Positions 17,901-30,149 of a DNA stretch of 64,000 bases are shown one piece after another. Made by a program: the position numbers and the translations under genes. This stretch comes from Nectonema munidae (Eukaryota; Nematomorpha; Nectonematoida; Nectonematidae), in NCBI GenBank assembly GCA_030549495.1, contig JAUIRK010001052.1, positions 806,001 to 870,000 of the forward strand. The letters run 5' to 3'. The notes beneath the pieces were generated by a model. It was not told where the DNA came from. It was given only the letters and a program-made list of their open reading frames with translations, and searched no databases. Each line of letters starts with the position of its first letter. Position 1 is the first letter of the stretch.

Positions 17901-18130
17901 TTATGTATATTTAAAATTCAAAAAGCTCTAAAAATTCCTAAATTGTTAACGACTTTAAAAAATTTTTCTTATAAATAATAATTTCCACTATAAATAGACA
18001 TCAACAGTTTTCTCATCATTCTACAATGCAGGGATATTTTTATACTAATTGACTTTATTAGATTTTTTACTGCTATTCTTACCAAACTTACAAACGATTG
18101 CCTTCATGCCCTTTACACCTGTGACAATAT
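14976..18130. other. intergenic, no gene seen
   Basis: AT-rich DNA with no recognisable protein. A short CG-containing patch at about 16857-16920 (ATCCGGGCATCC, ATTCCCGATCG) resembles SINE heads elsewhere in the window but is too short to call. Confidence 0.4.
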
Positions 18131-18140
18131 TATAAGTTGA

Positions 18141-18437
18141 AGTCAGAGGAAACATATAATATGGGAACTGTCTATATATTCACAAAGACGACACTACTTT
18201 CCTGAAAATTTCTTGCCAATAGACGAGCAACCAATTGACTTGGAAATAAATACATGTATTAGAAACGGTTTTAAAAATTTTTCGAATTATGTAACTAAAT
18301 CAAGTCATGCTCTCAATGCAAGCTTTTTTAAGAAAAGAAATATCTTGAAAGCGCTAAAGTTAGCAGAAAAAACATGCATGCATTTAGTTGAGCTCTTTGA
18401 AACAGCAAGGCTCAATAAAATATTCGAAAACTATTAA
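18141..18437 (+). other. unassigned open frame, about 99 codons
   Basis: An uninterrupted + strand frame runs from just after a TGA near 18138 to a TAA at 18435. Its sequence is less biased than the surrounding AT-rich frames (for example FPENFLPIDEQPIDLEI near its start, LKALKLAEKTC near its end). No family recognised and no good ATG near its start. It could be a decayed transposase piece or an exon of an unknown gene. Confidence 0.25.
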
Positions 18438-20887
18438 TATATAGCCATATTATGTGAATGTAGACGAACACAATGTCGATATCCGTTTGAAGAGGACATA
18501 ATGTCTACCCCAAGAATGCCGAATTCTCGAAAATATCAGATGGCATTTCATCAAATAAGCATATAAATTCTTCCTCAGATATGCTTGAAGTAATTGGAGA
18601 TGACGAATCCATGAGAAATCAGAGATGAAGAAATCAAACTCTCTAATCGGTATTTATGCAATATGAATAGCACTTCGTATTACCATTCATATAATTATCG
18701 TTGTTTTATCTTGGTCTCTGTCATTCCAAAAAGTCCGCGTCACCAATATATGCACTATGTCTGCTTGTTCAAATATTTGCGTGATATACCTCCAGTTAGA
18801 GAAGACTAAAATTAAAATATTTGCTTTTTATGAACCTTCATTTAAATGAATTTGTAAAATAATAAGATGAATAATAGATTTTTTAAATCATCGAATTTAA
18901 AACGTTTTAAGTTAGAGAATATAGAGCTTTATGGATGGCGTTAATTGCTATACCGATTTAGTGAAAATAGCAATTATTAGGTTTGTTATTTTTAAAATGC
19001 TTTAAATTTTAAATATGGAAAAATCGTATAATCATAACATGATAAAATTTTTCATCTTTTTCAAATATAAATTCATTATTTCACATCTTTTTAAAATAAA
19101 ATTAATATTTTAGAATTCAGCGCTTTTTACCCCACAATGGTGGTATCAGTGTAATTTCAAAACAGGGCGGTGTGCGAGGGATCGTTATTTTACCAAGTCT
19201 AAATAGCCAATATTCATCCATTCTCATGTATCGACAACTCTCATGATAAGAATGGTGATAGTGATCATGAATGGAATGGTGGTGATGTTGATTGTAATTT
19301 TGATGTGTAATATTTAATTGTTTAATATTGTCACACTAAAAGAATTAAATCATTATTTAGCGATAGAACACATTTAATCCAATTTATCACCATTTTATTA
19401 ATTCTTTTATGTCAAATTTGATTCCAATTACACTGTCTTTTGTAATTCACCTTTGCCAAGTTGAATTTTTGCTCGGAATAACGATTCCTATAGGTAAGAT
19501 TTTTACTTCCAAGATGAATCATTTTGAATATAGTGATTCTAAGGCGCGAGAAAAAGGATTTTAAAAATGATTACAGTTATCACACATTCTCCAACTTTTG
19601 TAAATTAATTCTCCGGCATCTTGTAGTTGGCTATTTAATAAAGTCAACTTACATTTAGAAATAATGTTATACAGTGGCAGAAAAAAGCCTTACATTTTAT
19701 CCTCTTTTCTCCTAAATTCGGTCTCACTCTTTTTGAGCGAAGTTACAGGATGAATCAAAAAAGAACGTCGTGGGAGGTTGAGTTCAAACGAGATATACAC
19801 TATCATACATTTTTCAATCTAATTAACTGAACTAACAAATGATTAATTTGAAAATCTAAATAAAAGACCTTTAAACTAACCAATTAACTTCAATTGAAGG
19901 ACTAAACGTCTAGACACGAAAATAAAAATATACTTTAGGAAGATTACATAAAACATTACTTTTTGAATTGTATTCTTTCTAGGAAATTTTTGAAAGGGAA
20001 GTAACGAAGGCTATATTACTTACGCAATACTTCTATTTCAAAAATCTTTTTCGAGGAGTGTTAGTTTGAGCTAACAATAAAAGAAAAATTTTAGATTTGT
20101 GCTTGGGAAATTTAAAATGACATCGTTAGGCATCGCCCAACTCCACACAATTTTAACTTTGTTAAAACTTAATTCGCAGAAATCTGAGTGTACAAACTAT
20201 AACATCTTTTTCATAAAATAGATGAAGATGCGGGATAAAGAAAGCTTAGATTGAAATTCAAAGCTCAAGAGAACAAAAAAATCAATTTCATTCCAAAAGT
20301 TAAATTGAAGGATAAATTGGAAAAGCTGTTTATCTATTTTTCCATACTCTAAAGAAGGGGTGTCAAACGCAAATCACTAGACGGCTGGATTTTGAATGAT
20401 CGCGCCTGTTGCAAACAGGGTAAAAAACCAACGATTTAAAAGACTGAGGGATTTGCAATTAAAGTGAACCATACCTAAATACATTATTTAGAAAGCATCA
20501 AAGTATTTGCCAAAATAACATTCATATGACAAATTGTTGGTATTGCTCTGTGCTTTGACTTATTTATATGCATCACTGAAAAAATTTGCTTGTAAAGAAG
20601 AGTCGTGCCAAACATACATACACATTTTGTTTCCAATGAAGTTATTTTATAATATTGATAAAAATCAATCAATTATGTTGTATTAAACTTATTTTTCAAC
20701 ACCGAGTCACATTGTAAGTGGGTGGATCCAGCGTAAAATTTGATACAAATTCTGATTCGTCGATTGTAAAAAGAGATGTAAAAATAGAATAGTCAAATTT
20801 AAGCTCATTCAATTCCTTGAAGCGCTGATCAAACTCTTACTTCAGCTCCTCTAACTTCTCTTCATAAATGGTTGGGTTTCATTCATG
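18438..20887. other. intergenic; simple-sequence patches and a hAT-like end
   Basis: No gene recognised. GGTGAT-rich imperfect repeats lie at about 19245-19290. GGGGTGTCAAACGCAAATC at about 20357 resembles the ends of hAT elements and the similar word near 8046; its partner end was not found. Confidence 0.4.
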
Positions 20888-21076
20888 CAATGTTTAATAT
20901 TTGAAAGAAACCAAAAGTGAACAGCATTATTGTCTGAGATTTGTATTTTGCAGAAATCTCGTAATATTGGATACTTCTTTTTCCTGATACAGTATGTATT
21001 TTTTGTGGGTATTTTAAGATACACGTGTTTCCGTTAGCATGCTTTATAATTTAGTCGTTTGGCCTGTTACTATGTG
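20888..21076 (-). repeat. dispersed repeat, copy 2 of an inverted pair
   Basis: Reverse complement of 14713-14885, with scattered changes and a short insertion near 20985 (TTTTTCCTGATACAGTATG). Confidence 0.75.
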
Positions 21077-22515
21077 TGGTACTGTGCTTTATGGCTAATT
21101 TTGGGGTGCGTTCAAAGGAGTGGCAACTCAACGAATGGATTGAATTGATCACTTCCTTCTTAGATAAATTTAAACAAGGAGAAAAAACATCAGCCTTTGG
21201 AATGTTGTTTGTTTCTTGCAATATAGCAAGTAATTATAGGCATAGCCTAAAAATGTAAAATCCTCTAAAAATAAATAGACACATATGCAAATCTTTTAGT
21301 AGCAGTAGTGTAGTTTATTAAAAATAATATACGTGATATAAGTTAATCATAATCAAGGAAAAAACAATATTATGAGAAGTAAAAAACATTCAATATTAAT
21401 TGATGTGCCATTTTGAGACAGAATCCCTGCAAAAAACTCAACAGTGAAAGATAATTAAGCCAAGTAAAGGTTTCAAGTTTCAACATATAAAACGAAGACA
21501 ACAATAGTAATATTACAAATACAAGAATTTTTTGAGTATAATTTATGGGCTTATATGATTCAAGGCAACGTTCCTTCAGTTAGAATTAGCATAGGAATCA
21601 ATTGAAGTGGGCGAAAGCAAAATCTAGCGTTTTGGAGGTGTTGTATAAAGAGCACGGCTTTGAAAGCGAAAGACGATAAAGAGATAAGGGGAAAAATCAT
21701 CTGAAATTCAGAGTTTTATGTTATCGTGATTAAGTAAGTTATTGGATAATTGAGGCAACAAACAGATCATGAAACAACTTAAAAAGAGAAAAGATACACT
21801 TTTTTTTAAATAAGAAACTGGCATATAAGAAAGCAATATTACTATATACCCGGCTATATTCATTTTACTGCTCGCCGTGTTGGATATTACACACTTTTAA
21901 TGCACGTCATTTTCTAATTTAGAGGCAGAAAAAAAGTTTTCAAAACATATCATTTCACTGGTAGTGTTGATTCACTCTTAGTGCACAAAGTATCATTTTG
22001 CATGGACATTTTCTGTGAGTAATGAGGGTGAAATGATACAAAACTTCACATTTCAGAATCGAATTATTGGAAAGACAGAATTGATTTGAGTATAAAAGAA
22101 ATAGGAAAAGCCTTTTTAAATTATAAAAATACTTTCATAATTGCCTTAAATGCAAAAATGAAACATTATATTGTTAGCAAGAGGAAAAGAAAGCTTTATA
22201 AAGAAAGAATATTGCTCGAAAGAAGTCCAAAAATTTCTTCAACATACTGGCTGATAGTAAGGCTCATTTGAAATAAAGTTAACATAATGATTCCTGAAGA
22301 GTGGGTATTATCTTTATGTGATACTTGATTTCATAAAATAAATTTCAAGTTTTTTCACATTTTATTTTACTCAACAACCCAAAAACTGAATTAACAACAA
22401 AAAGGTGTCATAAGAGGGCATGTTCCATGAGATGATGTTAAATGTATACGCCTGTGATATTATAAAAGTTACATTTTAGGCATAAATTAAAATTTCTTCA
22501 ATTAAACATTTTTAG
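21077..22515. other. non-coding stretch before the first recognised receptor exon
   Basis: It contains an open stretch at 22056-22268 bounded by a good acceptor and by GTAAGG, but that stretch has no receptor similarity and its end phase (0) does not fit the next exon. The signal-peptide exon of the receptor was not found here. Confidence 0.35.
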
Positions 22516-22668
22516 GAGTTGTGTACACTTTGGAAAAAGTAGATGATCTGAAAGCGCTTGAAATTGCTGTCAACAGTCAAAACAATGATTATAGAAAAAT
22601 ATTTGACCTCAAACTTATTTCTCAACTTGTACACTATGAAGATACTGGGCTGAATGCTACAAAAGCCT
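22516..22668 (+). CDS. AMPA receptor exon a: start of amino-terminal domain
   Basis: The acceptor TTTTTAG ends at 22515; the donor GTGAGC starts at 22669. The exon begins with two bases completing a codon and ends with one base, which joins the next exon to make a Tyr codon (T+AT). Fifty full codons run from VVYTLEKVDD to GLNATKA. The pattern, an early strand then a helix (LKALEIAVNSQN) then LKLISQLVHYED, matches the first part of glutamate-receptor amino-terminal domains just before the 'C.L..QGV' segment. Similarity alone is modest; the matching phase with the next exon is the strong support. Confidence 0.75.
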
Positions 22669-25405
22669 GTGAGCTTAATTAATTTTTTACAATTTGCATT
22701 TCCATTCAAAGTCGCGTCAGTAAGAGGTTGCTTAGCATTATTTTTTTCATTTAATAATTTCCTATTAAATTATCAAAATACTCAAAAGGTGTCTTATTTC
22801 TTGGGAAAGGCTGTCCCCTAATACCATCTTATTCCATCTTCATTGCAAGATGAAAAATGTATGAAATGGATTGCTGTCCAAAAGCATTATGCCCCTGTAG
22901 TTAGTGAAATCTCAAAACGTGATCCAGATTTGCAATTTCTTTGATCTTTTGACTTTTTTTGTATGAGAATTAGATCGCATGTATCTTTTCAAAATATGCT
23001 TAATTACATACGTCTGCATCTGCGTTACTGACTAGACCAGTGGTTTTCAAGGAGTTTCCAGGCGGAGATGGGAAAGCGGTTTGAGATTACAAATCGACTT
23101 ACTCTCACCGCCAAACCAGAAAGCAATAAAACGATCAATGTTTTGAAAATCTGAATGCTACAATGATGATTTAACCCCTTTAATTATTTATATAATTAAG
23201 AGTTAATTAAGAAAAGTGAACAAACCTGTTTAGCTTATCGCCACAGATAGACAAAGCATGTGTGAAGAAATAAAACAAAGAAGACAGACACAAGAAAAAT
23301 GAAACAAAATAGAAGGGTAACAACTCGAAGAATAGAATCAAGGTAATAGCTAATGTTGTTTGAAAATAAGTATAATCTGAGATTGAGAGTGAAAGTATTC
23401 AGTGAAGAAGAGAAGATTAAAGCTGAAGTTTGAAAATAATTATATTAAGGACAAATGGGAAAATAATAATAATAATAATGATAAATTTACTTATAGTATA
23501 TTCTGCATTTATAAGTATGGAAACGAAAGTTAAATTTTGAAGTGGATATGTATATATCAGAATCCAGCGGGGACCCCGAACTTCCCCTTTCGCCGTGGGA
23601 AGAGTGACTACTCTCCATTCGCCGCGGGGAAGTTTTTAACCCCGTTATCGGGGAATTGATAGAAAATTTAATCGTCCATATTCTGCAAATATATACATTA
23701 TTTATGTTTCAACATGATTCCAATAATATGAAATAATACTGAAAATTTTTTGGGTTGGGTTGCACGAAATCTCCTATGTAATTGAAATTTATTTCGCATA
23801 CTACGGTCTCACTAATCGATGCGTCCCTATACTTTTCTATGGAAATCGCCATTTTTTCACTATTCAGTGAGTCGTCGAAAAAAGGGCGGCTCCTTTCAGC
23901 TTCTTTTTCTTTTCCTGATTCTTCTTTCTTCAAAATGGCCTCTCCTTTCCTCTGATTTAATTTCCTTAATTATTCTTATAATCGCCTTATAAAGCTTTGC
24001 AAATAGGTTTTAAAAAATTATAAAATTACAAAATACTATCGAAATATATATTTTTAGAAGTATACCTTAATAAAATTATACCGACAAGCAACCCTCAATC
24101 AGAAAGATTGTTCAGTTCCGGTTCAAATATTGTAAACAGTAAACGAAGTAGCTTGAATCCAGAAAAAGTTGAAGAGTTAATTTTCGTGGGAAAATAATAA
24201 ATCATTTAAAAATTAGGGTAAATAAAAAAGTTTATTTCATCTTTTTGTTTCATAAAATAATTTTATATTTTATCATTGAGAAAATTGTTCCCGGACCAGC
24301 GCTGTTCCCCGCAAGAAGAGCATCTCGCCGACCCGATCTAAAAATTCACTCGTCGCTAGGGTTCTGGTATATATCTATATAAAAAATCTATACAGGCATA
24401 AAAAGGATACAAAAATCAGGGATAAAATATTTGCTTTTTTATTTTTGTAATTTACTTCATTCGTTGTCCTTTTTTAATCTATTTATCATTTTTAAAAATT
24501 TTAATTATAGTTTTTAAGAAGAAAGGTCGGAATCAGGATTGGCGGAAATAATTCTGTGACGCAATTAGATAACCGACCGAGGGACCCTTACTCTACAAGC
24601 GATAAAAATTTATCTCGTGCAGTATGCTCGTCTTTAACCAAGAAATAAAATTAAAAAATACATTAAATACTCATAAATGTTATCCAAAGAGTTTATATTT
24701 TTTTAATACAAAGAAAGATACCTACAGTCTGCTTATTGTTTACGAGTTTTTTTTAGAAAACGGCAATTTTATTTTTTTATATGCAAAATCTTTCAGATTT
24801 TCAGTTTCCTTCTAAGAATTCATAAAGGCTTCAAATGGTAACTCTGTCATTGCTTGCGCGTCACCCCTTAGAGTGCGGACCCAATTTGATTAAATGGCTC
24901 AAATGAGTTAAACCCGGCTCTTGTTGGAAAGGCTGGAAATCAGGGCAAAAATATTTCAGAAGGAGTGGACTAGACTAAACGTAAAAATAATATAGTACTT
25001 GCAGCGTTTTTTTCAAGAAATATGTCAAGTTATGAGTTTTCATCACTTGGCTCGAATGTAAGAACTTTGGGTATAAAAGCTGACACTCTTACGCCACTTG
25101 CTTCCAATTTTACTGATTTAAGTTTTAAAAATGTTTAAAATAATTTCTTAACTTTTCTCTGGAACAGTCCTTGATTACCTCCGATTTAAAAAGAAGTTTT
25201 CTATGCAGTGATTCGTTTGTCGAACTTAAGGCGTAGTACAAATTTGGAAGTAAGATCTCTTAAATTTTTAAGTGACTTTATTTGGTTTTGATGCCATTTT
25301 TCTCGCAATATCAAATCTCTACAAAATTTGCATGAAAAAGTTGACATTCCTTTCTTGATATTATAAATTATTTTGACATTAATCAAACTTTTTTACTTGC
25401 TTTAG
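22669..25405 (+). other. receptor intron (2737 bp) holding a hAT remnant
   Basis: Begins GTGAGC and ends TTTAG. It carries the hAT element at 23558-24366. A word CAGTGGTTTTCAA at about 23038 resembles another hAT end, without a partner. Confidence 0.6.
23558..24366 (+). mobile_element. hAT transposon remnant, 809 bp, ZBED1/Tam3-like
   Basis: An exact 8-bp target duplication GTATATAT flanks it (23550-23557 and 24367-24374). The ends are CAGAATCCAGCG and, inward from the right, CAGAACCCTAGCG. Near 24090-24200 the + strand encodes SERLFSSGSNIVNSKRSSL and then NPEKVEELIF, the C-terminal dimerisation segment of hAT transposases. The rest of the transposase is missing, so it is an internally deleted copy. 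The intact target duplication suggests moderate age. Confidence 0.88.
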
Positions 25406-25648
25406 ATTGTAATGCATTGAAACAAGGGGTATTTTTTATGATGGTGCTGAATTCAGAATACGAGAACTCGATGATCAGGGTCATTCAGCAAGTTCTGGAA
25501 ATGCCAACAGTTTATTACAAATTTTGGAATTATGAAATGCTTGCCGACTTTTCCGTCTATCTCGCTTCTGACAATATCTTTCCCCTTTCAGACTACATTA
25601 TTTATAAAGAGGCTGCAGCTGTCATTTATATCTATGACTCTAATGAAA
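25406..25648 (+). CDS. AMPA receptor exon b: amino-terminal domain
   Basis: Acceptor CTTTAG at 25405, donor GTAACA at 25649; starts with two bases and ends with one. It encodes CNALKQGVFFMMV, then IQQVLEMPTVYYKFW and DFSVYL, then AAAVIYIYDSNE. These follow the receptor order: the 'C.L..QGV.AI.G' strand, the helix before the 'LE.P.I' strand, and the 'V.VIYD' strand of lobe 2. One odd point: the usual GPxSS turn after AI.G is not recognisable. Confidence 0.85.
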
Positions 25649-25689
25649 GTAACAACTTTTTTTTAGTTGTCGATATCGCATCCATAGGG

Positions 25690-25812
25690 AGGAATAATCT
25701 TTCATAGCTGAACAGATCGTAAAGATAGTCACGATCGGGAATCGAACTTAGACCACATGAATAAAGACCCTAGGTTCCTACCGCAAGGCCACCTGCGAAA
25801 CTTTTATTTTTA
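25690..25812 (-). repeat. tRNA-derived SINE, minus strand
   Basis: Read on the minus strand it starts GTGGCCTTGCGGTAGG (A-box-like) and continues to GTCTAAGTTCGATTCCCG (B box, GTTCGATTCC). It then runs into ATCGTGACTATCTTTACGA. The spacing between boxes fits a tRNA head. It cannot fold as a full tRNA by eye, so I call it a SINE rather than a tRNA gene. Confidence 0.6.
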
Positions 25813-26189
25813 TAATTTGCATATGGGACATAAATCTAAATTTTAAAGAAAATTCAGTAAAAAAATTAAAAACATATAAAGGAACTAACATAAAACGTAG
25901 AAGTATTATTTGATATGAATAGATCAGACACAAAGAAGTAACAGGAAAAAAATTTAATCAGAAATCTCGTTACCAAAATTTCAAAATAAAATAAAACTAA
26001 AATAAATGATGCCTAAAAGAAAAATTTATTCCAATTTTCATTTCTATTTTCGTGAATCAAAAATCTTAAGTATGGAATATATATTTAATAACAATTTAAG
26101 TACAGTTGTTAAATACAAACATAGCCCGCGCTCTATATCATTCATTGAAATATATAACTGATAAAACCTATTAAATTTTGAGGCATAAG

Positions 26190-26630
26190 CCCCCCCCCCC
26201 CCTCAACTATTTCTTAAGCCCTCCCAGCTAATTTTCAAGCTCCCTTAAAAATTTTTATTTTTATTTTAAGATAATTTCTTTCATGAAAATGTAATCTGTA
26301 TAGATATGGCTTGACAAATACATCATATGTTTTCTTTTCGACTTGAAGCAGATTAATATGATAGTTCAAAAATTAGCGCCCCAATAAAGCACCCCCCCCC
26401 CCTCTAAAATTTTTGCTTAGCGCGGGCACTGAATACGAATCTCTGTGTATATTACGAGTTTTGTCGTAGATAAAACTTAAAATATAATTGTGCAATAATA
26501 AAATAAAAAATTGTATGAGTTTTGTGACATGTTGGCAGTTGCGTAAACAGAAAATGGAGCTTTACGTCAGGAAGAGAGTTAACAGAGGTAAGGATCTTCC
26601 TCTATTCATTAGGGGGGGGGGGGGGTATTT
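26190..26630. repeat. poly-C / poly-G runs, possible hAT end
   Basis: Runs of 12 or more C at about 26192 and 26391 and of G at about 26613. AGCCCGCGCT at about 26124 and its reverse form AGCGCGGGC at about 26419 could be the ends of a small hAT-like element, but no target duplication is visible. Confidence 0.35.
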
Positions 26631-27784
26631 GTTCTTGAGATTAGGAAAATTATAGAAACTAATCCATGGACTTTCTTCTTCCTCTTCATTTCTAGGAAAC
26701 ATCTCTTCAAGGATATCTTGAAGAAGAGGAGCCTCTGTGACATGTCTTCAAATTTCAGTTGGTTCGAGAGTAAAATTGTCATTGAAGAAAAGACTAAGAT
26801 CATTGACAAGAGGCATCTGTCTTTGCATTACCCAATCGTCCAGTCGCATTTCTAACTTCCCGAAATCGACTATCCACGGTACAACCAGCTTAATACCTAT
26901 CAAATTTCAATTGAAATGATAGAAAAATATATAACTAACTAAATAACTCACGGAATATATAACTGATAAAAGTGCTAGTGGACTAATACTAGAGGGACTG
27001 GGGTGAATTGGAAATGCGACTTTGGCGGGTTGGTGCAATTACAAATTGAGCGAGATCGTTTTGTGACGAGTTGACCATACCCTGGCAAAATTGATGTATC
27101 CCTGTTATAAGAATGGATTCACTGGTTTTGCATTCATCCTTATAACATTGCGAAAATAATCATTTAAAAAGGAACACATGTTATATCGCGCTTTACGCGT
27201 TTGAAAAAAGAGTAACATAAAAGATAAACGATGTATACAATATAAATTTAAAACATTTTAAAGCTAAAACTCTCTAAATCCACGCCTGTTTCGACCAATG
27301 ATGCAAAATAATGAAAGAAAACGAGCACGAAATCGCATGATGACTACACACAACCCAATTATTATTGATATAAATGCTTGGTGATAAAAATTGATAGATA
27401 AAAGTCCTTCTTTGAAGTGCAAAACATTTTAGAATGCAAAACACCACTTTTACAAAATGCATTCCATATTTCACTAAGGAGAGGAGGTTTAGCACTTCCA
27501 CTTAAAATTTGCTATTTTTTATCGAGGGAGCTCTTCAATTTGTTCCTTTGCTTGCATCATCGCTGCCTCTTTTAATTTGAGTTATTGAAAGTTGAAACGC
27601 TTTGTCATTGGATACATATGAGCGAGTAATAAAAAGTTATTGCTTTTATGCTCATATTTACTTTTTATGAAAGATCGTCTTTTTACTTTGTGAATTTTAA
27701 ATAAAGTGAAAGAGAAATTTTAAAATATAAATTTATCAACTTTACAAGTAGATCTATAAATAGATAGACAGCATGCGTTTGCTT

Positions 27785-27965
27785 TAGGTTCAGTTCTCCC
27801 AATAATTACGAGCGCTTGGAAAATGAGTTCGTGTTACAGGCTTGGGGCACGTGTAAGTTCGTCCATGTGTTTTGGGTTCAAATCCAGGATCAAGCTTTCC
27901 TTGTTCATAGTTCGAAGAGGGTGCAGTTCTCCCTTCAAGATGAGGCATTTATTGTTATGCTACAA
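27785..27965 (+). repeat. tRNA-derived SINE, plus strand
   Basis: GGCTTGGGGCACGTGTAAG, then GTGTTTTGGGTTCAAATCC (a B-box-like GGTTCAAATCC) form the head. Then CATAGTTCGAAGAGG, GCAGTTCTCCCTTC and AAGATGAGGC follow in the same order as in the SINEs at 14888 and 35640. Confidence 0.65.
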
Positions 27966-29639
27966 ACAACAGAGAAAAGATAATAACATTTCAAAAAAAC
28001 ATTCGCATATGAATATTCTCAATAGAAGATTTACCAAATTGAAAATATTTTAATTATATAGTATTGCATCAAAATTGGGTAAAAAGGATACCACATACAA
28101 ATTTAATTGGATTATAAAAATATAGAATTAAGAAAACTCCCTTACAATAATATTTTGTGAACAGGGAAAAGGAAAATAAACGAGGATCTAAACACGCACA
28201 CCCACTCCAATATAGAAGGTTATGTCCATTCAACATCTTTTATCATAAATTTCAGTGCTTCCAAAAGCATGTATCGCAAAGTAATTGACAATGTGACAGG
28301 GCAGCTCGCGCAATTTGCCGCGCTCATTATTATTGAAAATTTCGTTTTCTTCTTCTTCAATCTTTGAACCTCAGAAAAAACCTTAATTTTGCTACAGCAG
28401 ATATCAATGTTGGAAGAAGTGTTTAATATTGATGGAGTGGTTTTGGTTTGATTTTCTATCGCGATATGTCTATCTATACAAGTATGATAAATGCCGATAA
28501 GAAAAAATAAACATGACTTAAAACTTAGTTTTCAAATATTTAATCGCTACATATTTGAAAAATTGTGAATTCAAAAAGTTACAGATATCTCAGCTTAATC
28601 ATAAGAACACATCCGCAAAGAGATAAGAAACTCAAACAGTTAAAAACAGTGTTACTTTGTTGTTTGGACAAGCAATGCATTCATAGATATAATAGACACA
28701 CCAGATACAGATTTATACAAAATATCGGCTTATCTGAGAAGCTGATTTTTTGCCGCGGGAGCAAGAATTTTTAAGGCCGAATTGCGCAGTGTTTTTCAAT
28801 TTGTCGGCTGTAATTTGGAAGTGAATTACAAGTTTGTCTAAACGGGGGGAGGCAAATACTTCATCAAAAAGGTTACCCAAAGTTTTGTAAATTTAGCTTT
28901 ATAATCAAGTGTGCAAAAAAGTGCTACCTGATCAACTTCGTAGTTTGATTGGAAAATTATGCAATGTCGTAAAACAATCTAGTTCTCATTGTGGGTGGCA
29001 GTGAAATTTTTTTGAAAAAGACTGCCAAGTGTATCAAGAAGAAAGTAGTTAACGATGGAAAGCATAACTCAATATCAATAGACATGATTGCTATATTCAA
29101 CTATTTTTCAACCCTTTGCTTACTCAGCACCAGGTTTTTCTCCGTATATTCTGATTTCATTCTATGATGATATGTAGAAAAATTGAGATTTGGAAAAATT
29201 TGTTTTGTATACTGAATTTGCAGAATATAAACGAGGAATATAATATGACAAATCTTAATTAAATAGAATTTTTCGATTCTATGAATCTCTTCAACTTAAA
29301 TCAAGCAGAAAGAGGAGGAAACAGCTTTTGTGAAATTGTACAGTGAGGTCAAACTATATTCCCTAACTAACTACTAACTGTTAAACAAATGACTAATTTC
29401 TTTCTTAAGAAATTCGCTAAACAACATCAAATTAACCATATTCATTCACAAGTGAAATAGTGAACTTCGAAACTAGATAATGTGGCATCCGTAATATAAC
29501 ATTCTATTATATATTCAAAATGTGTTTTATGTTTCATTTATTATATTTACTTAAATATAAAATCTTGCTTTCAACATGCAAAACAAGATATAAAGAATGA
29601 GAAGCAGTGGAATACCAACCACGATTAATCTTCAGAATT

Positions 29640-29985
29640 GTTAATAAATATTTACGGTTAGGTAGTGCTCTAGCGACGCGATTCTACGTGGTTAGTAATC
29701 AAGCTATCACTAGACAATAAGTTTGTTTCCCAAATTGGGAGCGTTCGCGTTAGGATTGTATCGTTCTCTCAGTTGTATTTATATATTGTTACATAAATTC
29801 TTGTAAAATACTATATATAATAGAGCTATTCTCTTGTAACAAGGGCCGATTGGTGTTTAGTGGGATGGAAAGTCCAGTTAGACTTGGACTCAGCATTCCG
29901 GGCGGGCCACGATATCCGAAAGGATGGGTGCGAACGTCACAAAACAACTTAATTAATTAATTAATTAATTAATTAATATTCACTG
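29640..29985. repeat. composite repeat with (TTAA)n tail
   Basis: A GC-richer patch, including GACGCGATTCTACGTGG and GGGCGGGCCACGATATCC, ends in about eight TTAA units at 29950-29978. A tail of short repeats suggests a SINE-like retroposed element on the + strand, but no clear A and B boxes are visible. Confidence 0.35.
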
Positions 29986-30149
29986 ATTTTGGCTGGCGAA
30001 TCTTTTTGGGAGGAATAACTGAAGAATTTGAGTGTTTTCATACGCACAGCTAAATTTTTGACTTATTTGAACTCATTTTATTATTCGCTCAAGAGTAGCA
30101 TTTATTAACATAAACAAATTACATTACATAATATAATTTATATCTACTA

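Noticed and set aside
22056-22268. Open stretch between a good acceptor and GTAAGG, considered as the receptor's first amino-terminal-domain exon
   Set aside because: It ends in phase 0, while the next exons need phase 1, and it does not resemble receptor sequence. The exon at 22516-22668 fits both phase and pattern.
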